From Actinomycetes bacterium (lineage in GTDB: Bacteria; Actinomycetota; Thermoleophilia; Solirubrobacterales; Solirubrobacteraceae): a stretch of 18,738 nt of DNA. The translations under genes were made by a program, and so were the position numbers. The stretch is from NCBI GenBank assembly GCA_023404805.1, contig JAEYAL010000286.1, positions 1 to 18,738 on the forward strand. Reading direction: 5' to 3'. The notes under the pieces were generated by a model. It saw nothing but the letters and a program-made list of their open reading frames with translations. It did no database searches and was not told where the DNA came from. Positions within the stretch are counted from its first letter, which is position 1, and each line of letters begins with the position of its first letter. Below are positions 13,960 to 18,738 of this stretch, in pieces.

Positions 13960-15057
13960 TCAGGCCAGCTCGGCGACCGCTGCCGCGACCTCGTCGACCT
14001 GGGCGTCCGTGATCGCCGCCGAGATCGGCAGCGCGAGGTGCTGGGCGGCCAGCTGCGCCGTCGCGGGCAGATCCACGGCGGGCGTCCACCCGGCCATCGC
14101 CGGCTGGCGGTGGATCGGCTCGCGGTAGTACGCGCGCGCTTCGATGCCGCGCTCCTGCAGACCCGCGGCCAGACGGTCGGCGTCGGGATGGGTCACGACC
14201 CACAGGTTCCAGGCGGGCACGGTGCCCGGCCCGTCCTGCGGCAAGCCGACCGCGCCCGCGAGCGCGCTGTGCCGGTAGCGCTCAGCGGCGGCGCGGCGAT
14301 GCGCCACCCACGCCGGCAGATGGGGCAGCAGGACGCCGAGAATGGCGGCCTGGATCGCGTCGAGGCGGCTGTTGTAGCCGACCTCCAAGTAGGTGTCTTT
14401 GGCCCGCGAGCCGTGCAGGCGCAGCAGGCGCGCCTGGTCGGCGACCATGTCGTCATCCGTGACGATCGCTCCGCCGTCGCCGAAGCCGCCGAGGTTCTTC
14501 GACGGGTAGAACGAGAACGTGCCCGCCTTGCCGAGCGTGCCGGCGGCGCCGAGCAGGCCGTCCTCGCGCAAGCCCAGCGCGCCGGTCGCCTGCGCGGTGT
14601 CTTCGAGCACCGGTACGCCGAGCGCCTCGATCTCGGCGACGGGCGCCACATTGCCGAACAGGTGCACGACCAGCACCGCCTTGGTCTTCGGCGTCAGCGC
14701 GGCCTTGACGGTTTCGGCGGTGACGCAGCGCGTGTGCGGGTCGACGTCGCAGAAGACCGGTGTGGCGCCAGTCGGCGGGATCGCCTCGGCGCTGGCGAAG
14801 AACGTGAACGACGGGACGACGACCTCATCGCCGGGGCCGATGCCCATCGCACGCAGGGCGATCGTGATCGCCTCGGTGCCGTTCGCGACGCCGACGACGT
14901 GCTTGACGCCCAGCGAGGCGGCGAACGCCTCCTCGAACGCCGCGACCTCGGGGCCGAGGATGAACGCGCCGGAATCCAGCACGCGCGCCACGGCCTCGTC
15001 GATCTCGGCCCGGAGCGGGAGCACCGGGGTGCGCGGGTCGAAGGCGGGAATCGTCAT
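13960..15057 (-). CDS. DegT/DnrJ/EryC1/StrS-family PLP-dependent aminotransferase
   Basis: The protein has 365 residues, the usual length. Family marks are SGAFILGPEVAAFEEAFAASLG (29-50), GVANGTEAITIALRAMGIGPGDEVVVPSFTFFASAEAI (56-93), DVDP (104-107), EDTAQATGA (152-160, Asp153 binding the PLP ring nitrogen) and FYPSKNLGGFGDGG (183-196), where Lys187 should form the Schiff base. The C-terminal YYREPIHRQPA is also conserved. These enzymes aminate keto-sugars, mostly nucleotide-linked. No other sugar-nucleotide gene is visible in the window, so the product is unknown. The ATG at 15057 is chosen because the domain begins there; the 73 codons before it in frame read into the divergent RDD gene's complement. 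TAGGGT (15070-15065) ends seven bases before the ATG, suggesting a leaderless or very short leader. AGGGTG could alternatively act as a ribosome site. Confidence 0.93.
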   Translation of the reverse strand: MTIPAFDPRTPVLPLRAEIDEAVARVLDSGAFILGPEVAAFEEAFAASLGVKHVVGVANGTEAITIALRAMGIGPGDEVVVPSFTFFASAEAIPPTGATPVFCDVDPHTRCVTAETVKAALTPKTKAVLVVHLFGNVAPVAEIEALGVPVLEDTAQATGALGLREDGLLGAAGTLGKAGTFSFYPSKNLGGFGDGGAIVTDDDMVADQARLLRLHGSRAKDTYLEVGYNSRLDAIQAAILGVLLPHLPAWVAHRRAAAERYRHSALAGAVGLPQDGPGTVPAWNLWVVTHPDADRLAAGLQERGIEARAYYREPIHRQPAMAGWTPAVDLPATAQLAAQHLALPISAAITDAQVDEVAAAVAELA

Positions 15058-15064
15058 GCCCGGC

Positions 15065-15070
15065 ACCCTA
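15065..15070 (-). promoter_or_regulatory. Putative -10 (TAGGGT) of the DegT-family gene
   Basis: The hexamer reads TAGGGT on the minus strand and ends seven bases before the start codon. It lies in the 65-bp gap shared with the divergent RDD cluster. The same TAGGGT word occurs upstream of nhaA and of the ABC operon. Confidence 0.35.
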
Positions 15071-15122
15071 TTCGGCAAGCCACATTGCGCGACGCACCGC
15101 TGGACAGGTAGAAGGTGTAGAT

Positions 15123-15857
15123 ATGCCGGGCCACTTTTCGTCTCGTACCCCCTTCGACCACTTCCTGATGAACCAGGAGGGCGGCCTGCCGGGGATTCCC
15201 GGCGACGGGCCGACGCAGCCTGGGCCGCCGAGCTTCGAGAAGCAGCCCGCGCCTGCGCCGCTCCCGGGCCAGCCACTGCCTGGCTCCGCGCCGCTCCCGG
15301 GCGCTCAGCCGCTGCCGGGCAGCCAGCTCCCGGGCACGCCTCCGCCGGGCGGCCCAGTCTTCCAGCAGCCCGTGCCGCAGCCGCCCGCTGGCGGCGGCAC
15401 GTTTGAGCTGTCGGGCTGGTGGCGCCGCGTCGGGGCGACGATCATCGACTCGCTGATCCTGTCGGTCCCGTTCTTCGTCATCTTCGTGGCGCTCTTCGGC
15501 CTGTCGTTCAGCGGCGACGGCGACGCGAACGGCGGCGGTATCGCCGCCCTGATCTTCACCACGCTCGCCTGGGTCGTGCTGACCTTGGTCTACGCCCCGT
15601 TCTTCATGTCGAAGTGGAATGGCGCGACGATCGGCAAGAAGGCCACGGGCATCCGCGTCGTCCGCACCGATGGCGCTCCGATCACGTTCGGCTTCGCGGC
15701 CGTCCGCGAGGTGGCGGTGAAGGGCCTGCTCATCGGCCTGATCAGCAACCTGACGCTCGGCCTCGGCGGCCTCCTCAACTACCTGTGGCCGCTGTGGGAC
15801 AGCGAGCACCGCGCGCTGCACGACATGATCGTCAAGACGCGCGTCGTGCGTGACTGA
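15123..15857 (+). CDS. RDD-family membrane protein, first of three, with proline-rich N-terminus
   Basis: The protein has 244 residues. Residues 17-92 are a disordered Pro/Gly/Gln-rich tail with PLPG repeats such as APLPG and QPLPG. The RDD domain (about 95-243) opens with GWWRRVGATIIDSLIL, giving the Arg and Asp of the family name. It has membrane helices at about 105-126, 138-162 and 199-222, the loop GATIGKKATGIRVVRTDG (167-184), and ends with NYLWPLWDSEHRALHDMIVKTRVV (219-242). RDD proteins are poorly characterised; some have been linked to ion transport or secretion accessory roles. AGAAGGTG lies several bases before the ATG at 15123; a second ATG 45 bp on lacks such a site. It is divergent from the DegT gene by 65 bp and overlaps the next RDD gene by 8 bp. 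Confidence 0.9.
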   Translation: MPGHFSSRTPFDHFLMNQEGGLPGIPGDGPTQPGPPSFEKQPAPAPLPGQPLPGSAPLPGAQPLPGSQLPGTPPPGGPVFQQPVPQPPAGGGTFELSGWWRRVGATIIDSLILSVPFFVIFVALFGLSFSGDGDANGGGIAALIFTTLAWVVLTLVYAPFFMSKWNGATIGKKATGIRVVRTDGAPITFGFAAVREVAVKGLLIGLISNLTLGLGGLLNYLWPLWDSEHRALHDMIVKTRVVRD

Positions 15858-16443
15858 CGGAGCACCGCTCCTGCAGGAGCAGCCGGCCGGGGCTCCGCCG
15901 CGGCCGGTCTACCTGCTGGCTTCGTTCAGCCAGCGCTTCCGGGCGCGCGCGATCGACAGCCTGATCCTGCTGGTCCCGATGCTCGGGATCTGGGCGGTGG
16001 TCCTGCCGCCGCTCGTCCGCGACCTGACGAACGACCAGGAGCTGGTCGACCAGCTGAACGCCCTCGACCCCGAGACGGGCGAGGGCCCGCTCGACCGGCT
16101 CATCTACTGGATCGTGGTCTTCACGCTCGTGCTCTGGCTGACCGTCACGCTCGTGCGCGCCATCTACGAGTCGGTGTTCGAGGGCCGCACCGCCGGGCAG
16201 ACGCCGGGGCGCCGCGCCGTCGGGATCCGCGTGATGCGCGTCGACGGGGCGCCGTTCGGCTTCTGGTGGGCGCTCTACCGCACGCTCATCATCCGCGACG
16301 GCCTCTTCGGCATCGGCGCGATCGTCTCCGGCGGGACGCTGTGGGTGCTCCAGTACCTGTGGCCGCTGTGGGACCCGCAGCGGCGCGCGCTGCACGACCT
16401 GGTCGCACGCTCGCGCGTGGTGCAGGATGCTGAGAGGCGATGA
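15850..16443 (+). CDS. RDD-family membrane protein, second of three
   Basis: The protein has 197 residues and starts with GTG inside the end of the previous gene (8-bp overlap), so its translation is probably coupled. A short N-terminal tail of about 20 residues precedes the RDD domain: FSQRFRARAIDSLILLVP (26-43), helices at about 34-53, 84-106 and 146-168, the loop RTAGQTPGRRAVGIRVMRVDGAP (113-135) and the closing YLWPLWDPQRRALHDLVARSRVV (169-191). Between the first two helices is a soluble acidic segment (about 58-82). It shares the C-terminal signature with its neighbours but little else, so the three are old paralogues rather than recent duplicates. Its stop overlaps the next start as ATGA. 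Confidence 0.9.
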   Translation: MTDGAPLLQEQPAGAPPRPVYLLASFSQRFRARAIDSLILLVPMLGIWAVVLPPLVRDLTNDQELVDQLNALDPETGEGPLDRLIYWIVVFTLVLWLTVTLVRAIYESVFEGRTAGQTPGRRAVGIRVMRVDGAPFGFWWALYRTLIIRDGLFGIGAIVSGGTLWVLQYLWPLWDPQRRALHDLVARSRVVQDAERR

Positions 16444-17126
16444 CCGACGACCCACAGCCTGAGGGCAGCGAGCCCAAGTCGATCTGGCAGCCGCTCGACG
16501 GCTCAGCGCCGCGGCTGCCGGACCCCGCGCCCGCGCCGCTCTCGTTCAGCAAGCCCGACCCGCGGCCGCTGACGATGCCGGCCCCGCCGCAGCCGGCCGT
16601 GCCGCGGATCGACCCGCGCACCGGCCAAGCCGTGTTCGTGCTCGGCGGCTGGGGCCAGCGGCTCGGCGCGTACCTGCTCGACAACCTGCTGTTCGGGTTC
16701 GTCGTGTTCTTGCTGACGCTGCCGGGGGCGATCGCGGTCGGCATGACGCTTGAGGAGGGGATCGTGTTCCTCTCGGGCAGCATGGAAGTCCCGGACGCGG
16801 TGGCCCAGCCGGCGCTGGCGTGGGGGCTCTTCGCCTTGCAGGTGCTCGGGCCCCCGACGATCGCGGCGGTCTTCTTGTCGCTCTGGCGGGGCCAGACGCC
16901 CGGAAAGCGCGTCACCGGGCTCCGCGTCGTGACCGAGGAAGGCGCGCCGATGAGCTTTGGCCGCGCGCTGCAGCGCGAGCTGGTGGCAAAGACGCTGATC
17001 ATCGGCGCGCTCACCGTGATCACGTTCGGCGTCGCGTTTCTCGCGAACTACCTGTGGCCGCTGCGCGATCCGCAGAACCGCGCCGGCCACGACTTCTTCG
17101 CGAAGACGCGCGTGGTGACGGCCTAG
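16440..17126 (+). CDS. RDD-family membrane protein, third of three
   Basis: The protein has 228 residues. The ATG overlaps the previous stop (ATGA), the sign of coupled translation. Residues 1-60 are a Pro/Asp/Ser-rich disordered tail. The RDD domain includes GGWGQRLGAYLLDNLLFGFVVFLL (69-92), a loop with LEEGIVFLSGSMEVPD, then helices at about 125-147 and 187-208. The loop RGQTPGKRVTGLRVVTEEGAP (150-170) and the ending NYLWPLRDPQNRAGHDFFAKTRVV (203-226) are family marks. The RALHD word of the other two is RAGHD here. It is the last gene of the cluster and converges on purM with a 90-bp gap. That gap contains the small hairpin GCCGC-AGC-GCGGC (17199-17211). Confidence 0.9.
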   Translation: MTDDPQPEGSEPKSIWQPLDGSAPRLPDPAPAPLSFSKPDPRPLTMPAPPQPAVPRIDPRTGQAVFVLGGWGQRLGAYLLDNLLFGFVVFLLTLPGAIAVGMTLEEGIVFLSGSMEVPDAVAQPALAWGLFALQVLGPPTIAAVFLSLWRGQTPGKRVTGLRVVTEEGAPMSFGRALQRELVAKTLIIGALTVITFGVAFLANYLWPLRDPQNRAGHDFFAKTRVVTA

Positions 17127-17216
17127 CCAGCGCGCGGTCGGAGGTCCGGCGGGCGCTTCTTCGGGCTCGCGTCCTCGCCGCTCGAGCTGGCTGGCTCGCC
17201 GCAGCGCGGCGGCGCG

Positions 17217-18278
17217 TCAGCCGATGATCGACTGGCCGCGCACGGTGGCGGCGCCGACCTCGGCGGTGACGGAGCCGATGACGGCCGTGCCAGGGTGGTG
17301 GGCGCCAAGGATCTCCGCGGCGCGGGCGGCCTGCTCTTCGGGGACGATCGCGACGAAGCCGCAGCCCATGTTGAAGACCTCCCACATCTCCCGCTCGGTC
17401 ACGTTGCCGAGGCGTTGGACCAGCGGAAAGATCCCGGGGACGGGCAACGGCGAGTCGATCGCGTAGCCGATGTTCTTGCCGAGGCGCAGCAGGTTCGCGA
17501 CACCGCCGCCGGTGATGTGCGCGAGGCCGTGCACATCGACCTCGGACTCGATCAGCGCGATCGCGGCGCGGACGTAGATCAGCGTGGGCTCCAGCAGCGC
17601 GTCGGCGACGGTTGCGCCGCCGAGCTCCTCGGGCGTGTCGTCGTAGCCGAGGCCGCCCTGCTCGAGGATCGCGTGGCGGGCGAGGGTGTAGCCGTTGGAG
17701 TGCAGGCCGCTTGATGGGACGCCGACCAGCGCGTTGCCCGGGGCGATCGCGTCGCCGGTGATGATCTGGTCGAGGGCGACGGTGCCGACCGCGGCGCCGC
17801 AGAGGTCGAAGCCGCCCGGCGACGGGTGGCCGTTGATCAGCTCCGGGAGGACGGCGACCTCGCCGCCGGGGACCTCGATGTTGGCCTGGCGGGCGCCTTC
17901 GGCGATGCCGGCGGCGATCGCGCCGAGGCGCTCGGGGTCGCTCTGCTCGACGGCGATGTAGTCGACCATCGCGATCGGCTCAGCGCCGACGCAGACGAGG
18001 TCGTTGACGTTCATCGCGACGCAGTCGATGCCGACCGTCTCGATGCGGCCCGTCTGCTCGGCGACGACCAGCTTAGAGCCGACGCCATCGGTCGCCATCG
18101 CGAGGCCGAGCCCCGGGGCGATTTTGAGCACGCTGGCGTAGTGGCCGGGCAGCGGAACGACGCGGGTGCCGCTATCCGGCGTCGCGTGCTTCAGCTGGCC
18201 GACGATCGCGGCGACGCCACGGTCGGCCTCATCCGTGTCGACCCCAGCCGCTGCGTACGCCTCGCTCATGGGGGCCAT
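17217..18278 (-). CDS. purM: Phosphoribosylformylglycinamidine cyclo-ligase (AIR synthetase)
   Basis: The protein has 353 residues, close to the 345 of E. coli PurM. It catalyses the ATP-dependent ring closure of FGAM to AIR, the fifth step of purine synthesis, in the cytoplasm. Family marks are SEAYAAAGVDTDEADRGV near the start, MATDGVGSK (61-69), DCVAMNVNDLVCVGAEPIAMVDYIA (85-109), SSGLHSNGYTLAR (189-201), HITGGGVANLLR (254-265) and FNMGCGF (302-308). The segment usually written GGETAEMPG reads GGEVAVLPELI (138-148), a variant I think also occurs in other lineages. The ATG at 18278 is the longest start; the ATG at 18269, three codons in, matches common PurM N-termini equally well, and neither has a clear ribosome site. 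No other pur gene lies in the window. Confidence 0.95.
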   Translation of the reverse strand: MAPMSEAYAAAGVDTDEADRGVAAIVGQLKHATPDSGTRVVPLPGHYASVLKIAPGLGLAMATDGVGSKLVVAEQTGRIETVGIDCVAMNVNDLVCVGAEPIAMVDYIAVEQSDPERLGAIAAGIAEGARQANIEVPGGEVAVLPELINGHPSPGGFDLCGAAVGTVALDQIITGDAIAPGNALVGVPSSGLHSNGYTLARHAILEQGGLGYDDTPEELGGATVADALLEPTLIYVRAAIALIESEVDVHGLAHITGGGVANLLRLGKNIGYAIDSPLPVPGIFPLVQRLGNVTEREMWEVFNMGCGFVAIVPEEQAARAAEILGAHHPGTAVIGSVTAEVGAATVRGQSIIG

Positions 18279-18458
18279 TCTGAAGCATGCGGGCGCCCCG
18301 GGCGGCGCCGGGGCTGCGCGAGGGGTCGCGAGGACTCAGCGGCGCCGCGGGCTCATGGGTGCACGCGCCGCCGGCGGTGGAGCGGCGCTGGCAAGCGGCT
18401 CGGTCGACCACCGGACTCGCCCGGCTGCTGACAGGCGTGGCGGATTACGCCCCCAGGT

Positions 18459-18496
18459 GGGCGTGATTGCGACTCCTGGTGCGCCAGTCCACGCCC
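18459..18496. repeat. 38-bp palindrome-ended repeat, copy 1
   Basis: It starts GGGCGTGATT and ends TGCGCCAGTCCACGCCC. The outer GGGCGTG and CACGCCC are exact complements, and the core adds a CTGG-TGCG-CCAG hairpin. Copy 2 at 18548-18585 has the same length and ends but a different 11-bp core. Confidence 0.75.
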
Positions 18497-18547
18497 TCCT
18501 GCGGCTGTGGAGGCACGGCTGCCGCGGTCCGCCCCACAGCTCGGCAG

Positions 18548-18585
18548 GGGCGTGATTCGTGGTGCGAATGCGCCAGTTCACGCCC
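18548..18585. repeat. 38-bp palindrome-ended repeat, copy 2
   Basis: It shares the first 10 bases and 16 of the last 17 with copy 1 (C to T once). Its own core forms another hairpin, ATTCG-TGGTG-CGAAT. Between the copies lies a 7-bp inverted repeat GCTGTGG/CCACAGC (18504-18510 and 18534-18540). Confidence 0.75.
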
Positions 18586-18601
18586 TTGAGAGGGCGTAAA
18601 C

Positions 18602-18626
18602 CGCGAGCGCTCTCAGGACGCTCGCG
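18602..18626. repeat. 8-bp perfect stem-loop CGCGAGCG/CGCTCGCG
   Basis: The arms 18602-18609 and 18619-18626 are exact complements with a nine-base loop. It directly follows the GGGCGT array and could be the terminator of a transcript from outside the window, or part of the repeat cluster. Confidence 0.45.
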
Positions 18627-18738
18627 AGTCCGGGGCGTCGCGGCGGATCGTGGCGGCCGCGAGCGCCAGGCGCCACGCAGCCCAAACCGCGGCAGGCCAG
18701 CGGGCGGTCCGGCTCGGGAGCGCGGCGGTGGCAAGGCC

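Larger units (their letters stand above)
18434..18597. repeat. Array of alternating GGGCGT and ACGCCC motifs
   Basis: The motif occurs seven times in strict alternation of orientation: GGCGT 18434-18438, ACGCCC 18447-18452, GGGCGT 18459-18464, ACGCCC 18491-18496, GGGCGT 18548-18553, ACGCCC 18580-18585 and GGGCGT 18592-18597. Pairs form hairpins with loops of 8, 26, 26 and 6 bases. Four copies extend to GGGCGTRA, three of them GGGCGTRATY. Confidence 0.75.
18279..18738. other. 460-bp gene-free stretch upstream of purM
   Basis: Long open frames here are Arg/Pro/Ala-rich and match no family, so I call no gene. The purM promoter should lie within it, but I cannot point to one. GCCCCGG-N6-CCGGGGC (18295-18314) is a 7-bp inverted repeat 17 bp upstream of the purM start. 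From 18434 on the stretch is an array of inverted and direct repeats. A further CGTGGCG/CGCCACG pair lies at 18649-18677. Confidence 0.55.

Noticed and set aside
18434..18626. CRISPR array or integron attC sites
   Set aside because: The two 38-bp units are unequal in their cores, only two in number and not evenly spaced by unique spacers; no cas or integrase gene and no attC core sites are seen.
18336..18734. 132-codon minus-strand frame at the right end
   Set aside because: Arg/Pro/Ala-rich with no recognisable motif, and it crosses the repeat array.

Overview
This is a GC-rich (roughly 70 percent) bacterial chromosome segment with strong G/C at third codon positions, closely packed genes, TANNNT-type -10 elements and several starts that look leaderless. 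Together these point to an actinobacterium. The mix of an NhaA-thioredoxin fusion, an RDD-protein cluster and a MalEFGK-type transporter suggests a soil lineage, perhaps Thermoleophilia/Solirubrobacterales, but the lineage is inferred and no marker gene settles it. I see no rRNA, tRNA, CRISPR array, insertion sequence, phage gene or integrase.

Layout. At the left edge (1-1167, minus) lies the N-terminal half of an MMPL/RND-family transporter, cut by the window. Upstream of it on the same strand are an NhaA Na+/H+ antiporter with a fused DsbA-like domain (1284-3194) and a membrane-bound GGDEF diguanylate cyclase (3293-4384). A region rich in inverted repeats separates these from a secreted IPT/TIG-domain protein on the plus strand (4773-5690), whose 5' leader holds several short hairpins. 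A 636-bp gene-free stretch follows, with terminator-like hairpins, a 41-bp tandem repeat and a long imperfect inverted repeat.

From 6327 to 11193 (minus) runs a complete four-gene carbohydrate ABC importer operon: ATPase, lipoprotein binding protein, MalF-like permease, MalG-like permease. The MalF-like permease carries a large extracytoplasmic insertion containing an SdrD_B/Cna-B-like beta-sandwich segment, the most unusual protein feature here. A TetR regulator (11474-12115) is divergent from the operon and is the obvious candidate to control it. A DJ-1/PfpI-like protein follows the regulator on the same strand and ends one base from the stop of a convergent luciferase-like flavin-dependent oxidoreductase. 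That oxidoreductase's promoter overlaps a perfect 20-bp palindrome of TetR-operator style.

The right part holds a DegT/DnrJ/EryC1/StrS aminotransferase (minus), a translationally coupled run of three different RDD-family membrane proteins (plus), and purM of purine synthesis (minus). The last 460 bases have no credible gene. They contain an array of alternating GGGCGT/ACGCCC motifs, including two 38-bp repeat elements of identical length with conserved ends and a divergent core.

The best candidates for something undescribed are the domain-inserted permease, the RDD triplet and the terminal repeat array. The rest is conventional transport, signalling and metabolism.
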